64,000 bases of DNA, from contig CAZGNV010000021.1 of the NCBI GenBank assembly GCA_964527835.1, positions 5,617 to 69,616 on the forward strand, read 5' to 3'. Made by a program: the position numbers and the translations under genes. This DNA comes from JAFDCJ01 sp964527835 (lineage in GTDB: Bacteria > Desulfobacterota > Desulfobacteria > Desulfobacterales > JAFDCJ01). The notes beneath the pieces are model-generated. The model saw only the letters and a list, made by a program, of their open reading frames with translations. It made no database searches and was not told the origin of the DNA. Below, piece after piece: positions 1-8,340 of the stretch. Positions within the stretch are counted from its first letter, which is position 1, and every line of letters starts with the position of its first letter.

Positions 1-492
1 GTCGAGGGTTTCCCGGGCAATCTGCCGCTGTTTGCCGGGTTTGTGAAACTGCAGGGTACGCATATTGTGAAGCCGGTCGGCCAGCTTGATCAGGATGACC
101 CGGATATCGTCCGCCATGGCCAGGATCATTTTGCGCAGGCTTTCGGCCTGCCGCGCCCGGGAACTGTGAAAAGACAGGCTGGAAAGCTTGGTGACACCGG
201 AGACGATGTGCAGCACCTCCGGTCCGAACAGTTCCTTGATTTCTTCCGGTTCGGCATGGGTGTCCTCGATGACATCATGCAGCAAACCGGCGGCGATGCT
301 GGTGGTATCCAGTTTCATGTCGGCCAGAATGCCGGCCACTTCAAGGGGATGGGAAAGGTAGGGCTCACCGGACAGGCGCACCTGGCCGGCATGCACCCGG
401 GCCGTGTAAACGTAGGCCCGGTCGATGATATCCAGATCCGCCTCCGGATGGTAGGTGCCAATCTTGTCAAGGATGTCATTGATACGAATCAA
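1..492 (-). CDS. RelA/SpoT family (p)ppGpp synthetase/hydrolase, 5' part only
   Basis: The gene begins at 492 and runs off the left edge, so only the first 164 residues are visible. They form the N-terminal HD hydrolase domain of Rel/SpoT proteins: His48 (YLSHPLEVAG), His72-Asp73 with Glu76-Asp77 (LLHDVIEDT), then KLADRLHNMRTL, which binds metal and substrate. The start is a TTG giving (M)IRINDILDK, the usual N-terminus of this family; an in-frame stop lies at 501-499 and a weak GGGGTGATC ribosome site precedes it. The hydrolase site looks intact. The synthetase, TGS and ACT domains would lie outside the window, so bifunctionality is inferred. It controls the stringent response through ppGpp. 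Confidence 0.93.
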   Translation of the reverse strand, partial: MIRINDILDKIGTYHPEADLDIIDRAYVYTARVHAGQVRLSGEPYLSHPLEVAGILADMKLDTTSIAAGLLHDVIEDTHAEPEEIKELFGPEVLHIVSGVTKLSSLSFHSSRARQAESLRKMILAMADDIRVILIKLADRLHNMRTLQFHKPGKQRQIARETLD

Positions 493-587
493 TTCAGATC
501 ACCCCATCAAAAAAATAAGACCTTAGGCGGCCAAAAGTCAAGATCACTGTGTGCCCTTGCCGGCAGGCGCGAAGGCGGATAGAACGG

Positions 588-2108
588 TTAGTAAGCCTTG
601 GCAAAGACCACCTGTTGCCGGCCGGCTTTGCCGCAGCCGATGCAGGGTCCGGGGCGGCTCTCCTGTTCAAAAGGAATACAGCGGATGGTGACTGCCAGAT
701 CTTCTTTTATTTTTTGCTCGCAGCCAGATTCCCCGCACCAGGAGCAAGCGGCAAAGCCGCCGTGAATTTCCGGTTTTTGTTGATTGTGAGGCGTAAAAAA
801 ATCATAAAAAGCGGCCTTGTCCTCGATGGCCACGCTGTTTTCCTGGCGAAAGGCCAGTGCCCGGGCAAAAAGATTCTGCTGAATTTCATCTAATATATCA
901 GTGACTTGCGCCACAAACTGGTCTCTGGGGATGGAAAGCTTGTCCCGGTGGGCGCGGTCGCGCCGCCCCACGTAAACACTGTTTTGGGCAATGTCCCGCG
1001 GGCCGATTTCAACGCGCAGCGGGATGCCCTTTTTGATCCACTCCCAGCCCCTGGCACCGCCGATTTCCCGCCGGTCGACTTCGATCACCAGCCGGCGGTG
1101 ATGATAAAATTTTGCTCCCAGTTCTGCGGCCAGGCTGTCGGTATAATCCATCACCTGTTGTCTGTCAGCATCCTTGCGGACGATGGGCAGCAGCACCACG
1201 TGGGCCGAAGCGACCCGGGGAGGCAGCCGAATACCGTCATCGTCGCCGTGGATCATGATCACCCCCCCGATCAGGCGAGTGGAAGCCCCCCAGGAAGTGG
1301 TCCAGACATACTCTTCGACTTCCTCGGCTGTCTGAAACTTGATTTCGGACGCCCGGGCGAAGTTTTGTCCCAGAAAATGCGAAGTGCCGGCCTGCAGCGC
1401 CTTGCGATCCTGCATCATGGCTTCGATGCACAGGGTTTCCACCGCGCCCGGAAAGCGTTCGGCCTCGGTTTTCGCGCCTTTGATCACCGGCATGGCCAGG
1501 TATTCTTCGGCCATCCGGGCGTAAACATCAAGCATCATGCGGGTGCGTTCCTGCGCTTCTGCGGCAGTTGCATGGGCCGTGTGGCCCTCCTGCCATAAAA
1601 ATTCACTGGTGCGCAGAAAAAGCCGGGTGCGCATCTCCCAGCGCACCACGTTGGCCCACTGGTTGATCAGCACGGGCAGGTCGCGATAACTGCTGACCCA
1701 CTTGGAAAACGAATCGCCGATAATTGTTTCGGAAGTCGGCCGCACCACCAGGGGCTCGGTCAACTCTCCGGCGGGCACCAGCGCGCCGTCGGCATTTTTT
1801 TCCAGCCGGTGGTGGGTGACTACCGCGCACTCCTTGGCAAACCCCTCCACGTGCGCGGCCTCTTTTTCCAAAAAACTCAAGGGGATAAACAACGGAAAAT
1901 AGGCATTTTTAACCCCGGTGGCCTTGAACATGTCATCGAGCGCCCGCACGATGTTTTCCCACAGTGCATACCCCCAGGGCCGGATGACCATGCACCCGCG
2001 CACCGGGGAACGCTCGGCCAAAACCGATGCTTTGATCACCTGCTGGTACCACTCCGGATAATCCTCTGCTCTTGTCGGCTGGATTGCCGTCTGTACTTTA
2101 TCAGTCAT
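588..2108 (-). CDS. proS: prolyl-tRNA synthetase, archaeal/eukaryote-like type
   Basis: Charges tRNA-Pro with proline in the cytoplasm. The 506-residue protein has class II core segments (RPTSETIIGDSFSKWV, QEGHTAHAT, the TSWGASTRLIGG region) and lacks the large insertion domain of bacterial ProRS. It has the C-terminal zinc-type domain of the archaeal/eukaryotic form (CSWCGESGC then CIGCGK) and ends in Tyr, as that type does. I chose the ATG at 2108, preceded by GAAAGGAG; the longer frame to 2237 lies inside ispG. The ATG overlaps the end of ispG by 8 bp, so the two are probably co-transcribed. Type assignment rests on domain layout only. Confidence 0.95.
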   Translation of the reverse strand: MTDKVQTAIQPTRAEDYPEWYQQVIKASVLAERSPVRGCMVIRPWGYALWENIVRALDDMFKATGVKNAYFPLFIPLSFLEKEAAHVEGFAKECAVVTHHRLEKNADGALVPAGELTEPLVVRPTSETIIGDSFSKWVSSYRDLPVLINQWANVVRWEMRTRLFLRTSEFLWQEGHTAHATAAEAQERTRMMLDVYARMAEEYLAMPVIKGAKTEAERFPGAVETLCIEAMMQDRKALQAGTSHFLGQNFARASEIKFQTAEEVEEYVWTTSWGASTRLIGGVIMIHGDDDGIRLPPRVASAHVVLLPIVRKDADRQQVMDYTDSLAAELGAKFYHHRRLVIEVDRREIGGARGWEWIKKGIPLRVEIGPRDIAQNSVYVGRRDRAHRDKLSIPRDQFVAQVTDILDEIQQNLFARALAFRQENSVAIEDKAAFYDFFTPHNQQKPEIHGGFAACSWCGESGCEQKIKEDLAVTIRCIPFEQESRPGPCIGCGKAGRQQVVFAKAY

Positions 2109-3189
2109 AAGACTCCTTTCGCTCACACTCAAATTTTTCGACTTCGGCCAGCAGCACCTCCACCAGTTTATCCTGGGGGAATTTTTTGACGACCTTACCG
2201 CCGCGAAACAAGATCCCGGTGCCCTCACCGCCGGCAATGCCGATGTCCGCCTCCCGGGCCTCGCCGGGGCCGTTTACCACGCAGCCCATAATGGCGATTT
2301 TAATGGGGGCGGTGGTGGTCAGCAACGCTTTTTCCACCTGGTCGACGATATCAAACAGTCGGATGTTGCAGCGGCCGCAGGTGGGGCAGGAAATGATCTC
2401 CGGGCCGCGGCGGCGGATCCCCAAGGCCCTGAGAATCTCAAATCCGACCCGCACTTCTTCAACCGGATCGCGGGTCAGAGAAACCCGGATGGTGTCCCCG
2501 ATGCCTTCGGCCAGCAGGGTGCCGATACCCAGGGCGGATTTGACAATCCCGGAATACAAGGAGCCCGCCTCGGTCACGCCCACATGCAGCGGCAGGTCCG
2601 TTTTTTGCGCCATCAGCCTGTAGGCCTCCACCGTGCGCCCCACATCCGACGCCTTCAAAGAAACCTTTATGCGGTGAAAGTCAGCCGATTGCAGCATTTC
2701 CACGTGGCGCAGGGCGCTTTCCACCATGGCAGCGGCGGTCGCCCCCTGGTGTTTTTTCAGCAGCCCCTTTTCAAGGGAGCCGGCGTTGACGCCGATGCGG
2801 ATGGCGATCCCGGCGTCGGCAACCCAGCGCACCACTTTTTCAACCTGCTTGGGAGTGCCGATATTTCCCGGATTGATCCGCAGCCCATCGGCGCCGGCCC
2901 GCACAGCGGCGATGGCCAGGCGATGATCGAAATGGATGTCGGCGATCAGGGGGATTGAAATCTCCCGCTTGATGGCCCGGATGGCTTCAGCGGCATCGGC
3001 ATCCGGCACGGCCACCCGCACAATCTCGCAACCGGCTTCCTGCAGGCGCCGGATCTGGGAAACGGTGGCCGCGACATCACCGGTGGGCGTGTTGGTCATG
3101 GACTGCACCACCACCGGTGCATCGCCTCCCACGGGGACCCCGCCGATGTGAATCTGCCGCGTTTTTTTTCGTTTAGTGACAAATGACAT
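2101..3189 (-). CDS. ispG: 4-hydroxy-3-methylbut-2-en-1-yl diphosphate synthase (GcpE)
   Basis: Catalyses the penultimate step of the MEP isoprenoid pathway, converting MEcPP to HMBPP using a [4Fe-4S] cluster. The 362 residues are the normal bacterial length. QSMTNTPTGD near residue 30, the TIM-barrel segment ADIHFDHRLA, and the C-terminal cluster domain with CPTCGRC and GCVVNGPGEA supply the cluster cysteines and the conserved NGPGE motif. It lies upstream of proS with an 8-bp overlap. The 5' region is shared with a candidate plus-strand promoter. Confidence 0.96.
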   Translation of the reverse strand: MSFVTKRKKTRQIHIGGVPVGGDAPVVVQSMTNTPTGDVAATVSQIRRLQEAGCEIVRVAVPDADAAEAIRAIKREISIPLIADIHFDHRLAIAAVRAGADGLRINPGNIGTPKQVEKVVRWVADAGIAIRIGVNAGSLEKGLLKKHQGATAAAMVESALRHVEMLQSADFHRIKVSLKASDVGRTVEAYRLMAQKTDLPLHVGVTEAGSLYSGIVKSALGIGTLLAEGIGDTIRVSLTRDPVEEVRVGFEILRALGIRRRGPEIISCPTCGRCNIRLFDIVDQVEKALLTTTAPIKIAIMGCVVNGPGEAREADIGIAGGEGTGILFRGGKVVKKFPQDKLVEVLLAEVEKFECERKESYD

Positions 3190-3205
3190 TCGATTATGCT
3201 ATACT
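3176..3205 (+). promoter_or_regulatory. candidate promoter pointing toward the small CQLG-repeat gene
   Basis: GTGACA at 3176-3181 and TATACT at 3200-3205 are 18 bp apart on the plus strand. The -35 overlaps the first codons of the divergent ispG. The gene it would serve starts 280 bp downstream, beyond an inverted-repeat element, so the leader would be long. Sequence match only. Confidence 0.3.
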
Positions 3206-3282
3206 GAATATTTTAACAATCGGAATCCAAAAAGGATGCCCGCAACAATTGAAAGTCGCTGAAAAATTATTAAATTATCCTT

Positions 3283-3450
3283 AACGTTGCAAAAGTCGGA
3301 GGGGAAACAACATGGCATAAAAAAATCGCATCCTTTGAAAGTGCCCTGGCTGGTGCCTACAACGTGCTATAATTGCTGCACTATGGTATTGGCTATAATA
3401 ACAGGGCACTAGCTTTGTCTGCCATGTTGTTTATGCAATGTTGAGGTTAT
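3283..3450. repeat. nested inverted-repeat element in the ispG / CQLG-repeat gap
   Basis: The 300-bp gap between 3190 and 3490 shows no open gene but has a nested palindrome. A perfect 13-bp outer pair lies at 3305-3317 and 3420-3432 (TGCCATGTTGTTT and its complement). A perfect 9-bp inner pair lies at 3340-3348 and 3402-3410 (AGTGCCCTG / CAGGGCACT). An imperfect extension (AACGTTGCA / TGCAATGTT) lies outside. The 19-bp right end, TGCCATGTTGTTTATGCAA at 3420-3438, recurs exactly at 7007-7025 between ribBA and ribH. It resembles a small non-autonomous mobile or structural repeat; no coding capacity is seen. Confidence 0.6.
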
Positions 3451-3490
3451 CAGACAAGGGGCTATTATTCAAGTAAAATGGAGATTCGCC

Positions 3491-3925
3491 ATGACACGTG
3501 AACATGAAGGCAATTTTGCCCAAAAGCATGGACCGGATGCCCGTCTGGATCCGGCCGTCAAAGAAAAAATCGAAAAAAAGATCAAAAACGGTCAACTCGG
3601 CTGCGCCGCCGCTTTTCAGATTGCGGAGGAACTTGGCATTTCACCCGCCGAAATCGGCAAAGCACTGGATCTGATGGAAATCAAATTAATGAAATGCCAG
3701 CTGGGGCTTTTCGGCTACGAGCCCGGGAAAAAAAAGGTTGAGCCGAAAAAACCTGAATCCCCCGGACTGGCGGGGGCCATTGAAGCCGCCCTGGCGGACG
3801 GAAAACTTTCCTGCCACGATGCCTGGGATCTGGCACGCAGATTCAACGTGGGCAAAATGACCGTCAGTGCCGCCTGCGAAGCTTTGAATATTAAAATCAA
3901 AGCGTGCCAGCTGGGGGCCTTTTAA
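3491..3925 (+). CDS. small protein of two tandem CQLG repeats, function unknown
   Basis: I do not recognise this 144-residue protein with confidence. It is an internal duplication: residues about 22-74 and 93-144 share the pattern I-x6-G-x-L-x-C ... A-x3-A ... IKI-x2-CQLG-x-F, joined by a Lys/Pro/Glu-rich linker at 75-92. Each unit has two cysteines 31 residues apart (Cys38/Cys69, Cys108/Cys139) and ends in CQLGLF or CQLGAF. The helix pattern (GISPAEIGKALDLM, NVGKMTVSAACEAL) is compatible with a helix-turn-helix. No signal peptide or membrane segment. The ATG is preceded by GGAG at 8 nt. The transglycosylase gene follows 28 bp downstream and may be co-transcribed. Confidence 0.75.
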   Translation: MTREHEGNFAQKHGPDARLDPAVKEKIEKKIKNGQLGCAAAFQIAEELGISPAEIGKALDLMEIKLMKCQLGLFGYEPGKKKVEPKKPESPGLAGAIEAALADGKLSCHDAWDLARRFNVGKMTVSAACEALNIKIKACQLGAF

Positions 3926-3953
3926 GGCGACCGCCCTGCGGGAGTAAGGATTG

Positions 3954-5366
3954 ATGAATTCTTTGGCCATCAATAGGCTCTTGCGCCTGCGCCCCGTGCT
4001 GCCGCTGGCCATTTTTCTGGTGTGGATGGCCGCGGTTTTGTACCTGGTCAACCCACTGGTAGGCAAGTACCGCTTTGTCACCCTGCACAAAATCCTGAAA
4101 AACGGACAGCTGACGGTGATCACGCGCAACACGCCGCACTGCTATTATATATACCGTGGCCAGCCCATGGGTTTCGAATACGACCTGGCCAAGGCGTTCG
4201 CCGATGAGCTGGGGGTGCAGCTGAAAGTGAAAATCGTGGACAACTGGGATTCCATGGTCGCGCAAGTCGAAAACGGCCAGGCGGCCTTTATCGCCGCCGG
4301 GATCGTCATTGCGCCCAACCGCCAGCGCCAGCTCGCATTTTCCAACGGGTACATGGATGTCCAGCAGCAGCTCATCGCCCGCCGGAACGGCAAAAAAATA
4401 AAACAACTGGCAGAGCTTGCCGGCAAGACCATCCATGTGCGCACGGACACCGTTTACCAGGAACGGCTCGAAGAGCTCAAACGCCAGGGAATCGACCTGA
4501 CCATTGCCGCCCATGAAGATCTGCCCATCGAGGAATTGATTCAGCAGGTGGCCCAGGGACAAATCGAGCTGACCGTGGCCGACAGCAACATTGCACTTCT
4601 AAATCGTCGCCATTACCCCGGTGTGATGATGGCCGGCCCCATTGAAGAGGTGCAGCAGTTCGGCTGGGCACTGCACCCCGAGGCGCACCGGCTGCGGGCC
4701 AAAATCAATTCCTTTTTCGAAAAAATCAAGGCCAGCGGGCGCTTTGATGAAATTTACGACAAGTATTACGGGGAGATCGGCCCCTTCGACTACGTCGACC
4801 TGCGGGTTTTTCACCGCCGGATCAAAACCCGCCTGTCGCGCTACAGCCCTTTTATAAAGGCCGCCGCGCGCAAACACGGCTTCGACTGGCGGCTGATCGC
4901 CGCCCAGATCTATCAGGAATCCCACCTGAACCCATGGGCCAAAAGCCATGCCGGAGCCAGGGGGTTGATGCAGCTGCTGCCGACGACCGCCCGCAGCCTG
5001 GGGGTCAGCGATATTTTCAACCCGGTGGAAAATATCAATGCCGGCGTGGCACACCTGAAAAAACTGTACGATCTTTTCGATGGCGCCGAAGGCAACGACC
5101 GGCTGATGATCGCCCTGGCCGCCTACAACATCGGCCAGGGGCATATCCAGGACGCCCAGCGGCTGGCCGTTGCCAAAAAACTTGACCCCAACTCCTGGGA
5201 AGCGCTGGCCAAGACATTGCCACTTTTAAGATACCGTAAATATTATAAAAAAGCTAAATACGGCTATTGCCGCGGCACCGAACCCGTCCGCTATATCAAG
5301 CAGATCATGATCTATTATGATATCTTGAAACGGCAGGGAATCGAATACGGCGCGGTGCAGGCTTAA
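3954..5366 (+). CDS. membrane-bound lytic murein transglycosylase, MltF-like
   Basis: Cleaves peptidoglycan glycan strands to anhydromuropeptides at the cell envelope. The 470 residues comprise one N-terminal hydrophobic anchor (about 15-35), a family 3 solute-binding module (about 45-265; VITRNTPHCYYIYRGQPMGF) and a C-terminal SLT domain (about 300-440). The catalytic Glu322 sits in YQESHLNPWA, followed by GARGLMQLLP and AAYNIGQGH. This is the MltF architecture, in which the binding module regulates the SLT domain; no lipobox is seen, so anchoring is by the helix. ATG 3954 is preferred to the adjacent TTG 3951 because GGAG at 3941-3944 is better spaced. Confidence 0.9.
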   Translation: MNSLAINRLLRLRPVLPLAIFLVWMAAVLYLVNPLVGKYRFVTLHKILKNGQLTVITRNTPHCYYIYRGQPMGFEYDLAKAFADELGVQLKVKIVDNWDSMVAQVENGQAAFIAAGIVIAPNRQRQLAFSNGYMDVQQQLIARRNGKKIKQLAELAGKTIHVRTDTVYQERLEELKRQGIDLTIAAHEDLPIEELIQQVAQGQIELTVADSNIALLNRRHYPGVMMAGPIEEVQQFGWALHPEAHRLRAKINSFFEKIKASGRFDEIYDKYYGEIGPFDYVDLRVFHRRIKTRLSRYSPFIKAAARKHGFDWRLIAAQIYQESHLNPWAKSHAGARGLMQLLPTTARSLGVSDIFNPVENINAGVAHLKKLYDLFDGAEGNDRLMIALAAYNIGQGHIQDAQRLAVAKKLDPNSWEALAKTLPLLRYRKYYKKAKYGYCRGTEPVRYIKQIMIYYDILKRQGIEYGAVQA

Positions 5367-5420
5367 GCGCTGGCGGCGTCAGATCCCGGGGGTCAAACCA
5401 AGGTGCGATTTGCCCGGCGC

Positions 5421-6062
5421 CTATCCCATAAACGAGGCGTTTTCTCCCACGAAGGGATTGGTCCGCCTTTCATTGCCGATGGTGGTCGCCGGGCCGTGGC
5501 CGGTGTGGACCTGCACCTCATCGCCGAGCCCGAAGAGTTTTTGCTGGATGCTGTGCTTCAGGGTTTCAAAGCTGCCCCCCGGAAAATCGGTGCGGCCGAT
5601 GGAGCCTGCAAAAAGGGTGTCACCGACAAACACGTGTCCATCGGTGTGAAATGATACACCGCCCCGGGTGTGCCCGGGAGTGTGGAGCACCCCCAGGGTG
5701 ATCCTGCCGAACCGGATCTTATCCCCATCGTTCAAATGGCGGTCGGGAGCCGGCGAGTTGTCGGCTTTCAGTCCCCAGTTCGCCGCACTGTCGGAAAGCT
5801 GCTCCAGCATGGGGGCATCTTCGGCATGAATCAGAATCGGCGCACCGGTGGCGTCCTTCATGGGTTTGTTGGCACTGACATGGTCAAAATGACCATGGGT
5901 GTTCAGGATCCACTTGACGGTTAAATTCGACTCGGCCAGAGCGCGCAGGATGCGGTCGGCTTCATCGCCCGGATCGATGACAGCCGCCTCCAGGGTTTCT
6001 TCACAACCCAGGATAAAACAATTTGCCATTATCGGTCCGACTGCCAATGTCTTGATAATCAA
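5421..6062 (-). CDS. MBL-fold metallohydrolase, glyoxalase II-like (YcbL type)
   Basis: A 213-residue metallo-beta-lactamase-fold protein with HGHFDH near residues 56-61, HTPGHTRGG and FVGDTLFAGSIGRTDFPGG, which supply the usual dinuclear metal ligands. It lacks the C-terminal extension of true glyoxalase II, so a small thioester hydrolase is most likely; the substrate is unknown. The start is TTG at 6062, giving (M)IIKTLAVGPIMANC, the family N-terminus, with GGAG 6 nt upstream. The frame is open further, to 6233, but that part lies inside nusB. The nusB stop is 1 bp away, indicating translational coupling. Confidence 0.88.
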   Translation of the reverse strand: MIIKTLAVGPIMANCFILGCEETLEAAVIDPGDEADRILRALAESNLTVKWILNTHGHFDHVSANKPMKDATGAPILIHAEDAPMLEQLSDSAANWGLKADNSPAPDRHLNDGDKIRFGRITLGVLHTPGHTRGGVSFHTDGHVFVGDTLFAGSIGRTDFPGGSFETLKHSIQQKLFGLGDEVQVHTGHGPATTIGNERRTNPFVGENASFMG

Positions 6063-6063
6063 A

Positions 6064-6489
6064 TCAAACTCCTTTCTCTTCCGCCTTTTCCAGGGCGGCC
6101 CGGATGCTGTCCAGGATGCCGTTGATAAAAGCCCCGGATTCACTGGAGCCAAATTTTTTGCCGATATCCACCGCTTCGTTAATGGAAACTTTCGCTGGAA
6201 TGTCATCGCAATGAAGAATTTCGTACACGGCAATGCGCATGACGTTGCGATCCACGCCGGACATCCGGTTGAGCTTCCAGTTCATTGAAAACCGCTCGAT
6301 CAATGCATCGATCTCACTGAGAGTCTCCAGAACGCCCAGGACCAGCTGCAGAAAAAACGGCTGCGGTTTGTGCGGTGGATGAAAGTGGTCGCAGAAACGC
6401 TCGAATATCTGCGCCGATGAATCCTTTTGCATGTCCATGCAGAAAAGCGCCTGCATGGCGAGCTCACGCGCCTGGCGACGGGTACCCAT
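6064..6489 (-). CDS. nusB: transcription antitermination factor NusB
   Basis: The 141-residue all-helical protein binds boxA RNA with NusE and supports antitermination of rRNA operons. Recognisable parts are RRQARELAMQALFCMD at the N-terminus, NRMSGVDRNVMRIAVYEI in the middle, and SINEAVDIGKKFGSSESGAF-INGILD at the end. It follows ribH by 10 bp, the common ribH-nusB order, and precedes an MBL hydrolase with a 1-bp gap. Confidence 0.96.
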   Translation of the reverse strand: MGTRRQARELAMQALFCMDMQKDSSAQIFERFCDHFHPPHKPQPFFLQLVLGVLETLSEIDALIERFSMNWKLNRMSGVDRNVMRIAVYEILHCDDIPAKVSINEAVDIGKKFGSSESGAFINGILDSIRAALEKAEEKGV

Positions 6490-6499
6490 GGTCTGTAAT

Positions 6500-6967
6500 T
6501 TATGCGATCACTTCGAACAAATTCGCCATCTCCACGGCCGCCATAGCCGCGCTCCAGCCCTTGTTGCCGGCCTTGGTGCCGGCTCGCTCAATCGCCTGTT
6601 CGATGGTATCGGCGGTGATTACGCCGAAAATAACCGGAATTCCGGCTTCCATGCCGGCCAGCGCAACCCCCTTGGAAACTTCGGCACTGACATAGTCAAA
6701 ATGTGGCGTCGACCCCCGAATAACCGCCCCCAGGCAGATCACAGCATGGAAACGTCCGGTGGCCGCCATTTTTTTGGCCACCAGCGGTATTTCAAAGGCT
6801 CCCGGCACTTTGACAACCTCGATGGCATCGTCGCTGGCACCGGAGCGAACCAGGGCATCCACCGCACCGCTCAACAGCTTTTCAGTGATAAAATCGTTAA
6901 AGCGGCTGACGATCAGTGCGAAGGACTTGCCTTCCGCAATCAGTTTTGCCTCATGGACTTTCGGCAT
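6500..6967 (-). CDS. ribH: 6,7-dimethyl-8-ribityllumazine synthase
   Basis: Condenses 5-amino-6-ribitylaminouracil with dihydroxybutanone phosphate, the penultimate step of riboflavin synthesis. The 155 residues include SRFNDFI, the VPGAFEIPL substrate loop, LGAVIRGSTPHFDYV and FGVITADTIEQAIERAG, with catalytic His in TPHFDYV. ATG 6967 is chosen because GAAAGGAG precedes it; the frame is open 5 codons further. The gap to ribBA holds a partial copy of the repeat seen at 3.4 kb. Confidence 0.97.
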   Translation of the reverse strand: MPKVHEAKLIAEGKSFALIVSRFNDFITEKLLSGAVDALVRSGASDDAIEVVKVPGAFEIPLVAKKMAATGRFHAVICLGAVIRGSTPHFDYVSAEVSKGVALAGMEAGIPVIFGVITADTIEQAIERAGTKAGNKGWSAAMAAVEMANLFEVIA

Positions 6968-7006
6968 CTGTACTCCTTTCAATATTCAGTATACCTTAAT
7001 GTTGTT

Positions 7007-7025
7007 TGCCATGTTGTTTATGCAA
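7007..7025. repeat. 19-bp copy of the repeat end found at 3420
   Basis: TGCCATGTTGTTTATGCAA is identical to 3420-3438 and in the same orientation. It sits in the 68-bp gap between the ribBA stop and the ribH start. A nearby 13-bp stretch, AATATTCAGTATA at 6981-6993, is the complement of 3200-3212, so more than the 19 bp may be shared between the two loci. Confidence 0.55.
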
Positions 7026-7035
7026 CTAAACCAGT

Positions 7036-8250
7036 TTAGGGGTTGGCATCGACATTGAGCATATGCCCCATTTTGAGCTTTTTGCACTCCAGGTAGCAGT
7101 GATTGTATTCATTGGGCTCGATTTCAATGGGGACCTGTTCCACAATGCTCAGGCCATATCCCTGCAGGCCCACCATTTTTTTGGGGTTGTTGGTCATCAG
7201 GCGCATTTTTCGCACCCCGAGATCCACCAGGATCTGCGCTCCGATGCCGTAATTGCGCAAATCGGCCTTGAACCCCAGCTTTTCGTTGGCTTCCACGGTG
7301 TCAAAACCCTGATCCTGCAACGCGTATGCCTTGATCTTGTTGACCAGCCCGATGCCGCGGCCCTCCTGGCGGATATAAAGCAGCACGCCGCAACCCTCCT
7401 CTTCCATTTTTGCCATGGCCTTGTGCAGCTGGGGTCCGCAGTCACAGCGCAGGGAACCAAAGATATCGCCGGTCAGACACTCCGAATGAACCCGCACCAG
7501 CACCGGTTTGTCCGGATCAATCTCGCCTTTGATCATGGCGATGTGCAGCAGATTGTCCACATCGTTATCATAAACAACGGCCCTGAACTCGCCGGCCACC
7601 GAAGTGGGGATGGTGGTTTCCGCCGCCCGGCGCACAAAGGATTCCGTACGCATGCGGTATTCGATCAAATCCGCGATGGTGCAGATACCGATCCCGTGTT
7701 TTTCACTGAATTTTTCGAGACTCGGCATGCGCGCCATGGTCCCGTCTTCGTCCATGATTTCACAAATCACCCCGGCCGGTTTCATGCCTGCCAGCCGCGC
7801 CAGATCCACCGAACCTTCGGTCTGCCCCGCCCTGACCATCACCCCGCCCGTGCGGGCCCGCAGGGGAAATACGTGTCCGGGTCGGACCAGGTCCCGGGGG
7901 GTGGCATCGTCGGCCACCGCGGTTAAAATCGTCGTGGCCCGGTCGGCTGCTGAAATTCCCGTGCTCACACCGCAGCGGGCCTCGATGGAGACGGTAAAAC
8001 CGGTGCCGTAAGGCGAAGTGTTGTGATCCACCATGGGGGGCAGGTCCAATGAATCCACTTTTTCCCCGGTCAATGAAAGGCAGATGAGCCCGCGGCCGTA
8101 TTTGGCCATGAAATTGATGGCCTCCGGGGTGACCTTTTCCGCCGCCATGCAGAGGTCTCCCTCGTTTTCCCGGTCTTCATCATCCACCAGGATCACCATG
8201 CGCCCTTCCCTGATTTCCTTTATGGCTTCTTCAATGCTGATTTGTGGCAT
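7036..8250 (-). CDS. ribBA: bifunctional DHBP synthase / GTP cyclohydrolase II
   Basis: A 404-residue fusion. The N-terminal RibB domain (about 1-200) makes 3,4-dihydroxy-2-butanone 4-phosphate from ribulose 5-phosphate, with DDEDRENEGDL and HTSPYGTGF-type active-site loops (here HNTSPYGTGFTVS). The C-terminal RibA domain (about 205-400) opens GTP, with the zinc site C-LTGDIFGSLRCDC and RQEGRGIGL. Key residues of both halves look intact, unlike the RibB-only variants. It supplies both precursors of the riboflavin pathway encoded around it. Confidence 0.97.
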   Translation of the reverse strand: MPQISIEEAIKEIREGRMVILVDDEDRENEGDLCMAAEKVTPEAINFMAKYGRGLICLSLTGEKVDSLDLPPMVDHNTSPYGTGFTVSIEARCGVSTGISAADRATTILTAVADDATPRDLVRPGHVFPLRARTGGVMVRAGQTEGSVDLARLAGMKPAGVICEIMDEDGTMARMPSLEKFSEKHGIGICTIADLIEYRMRTESFVRRAAETTIPTSVAGEFRAVVYDNDVDNLLHIAMIKGEIDPDKPVLVRVHSECLTGDIFGSLRCDCGPQLHKAMAKMEEEGCGVLLYIRQEGRGIGLVNKIKAYALQDQGFDTVEANEKLGFKADLRNYGIGAQILVDLGVRKMRLMTNNPKKMVGLQGYGLSIVEQVPIEIEPNEYNHCYLECKKLKMGHMLNVDANP

Positions 8251-8340
8251 ATCTCTTTTGCTCTCCCAATATTATATTCCGACCATCCTCAAACTATGGA
8301 TGGCGTCAACACGTTTCCAATTCATAAATATGGATGGAAA

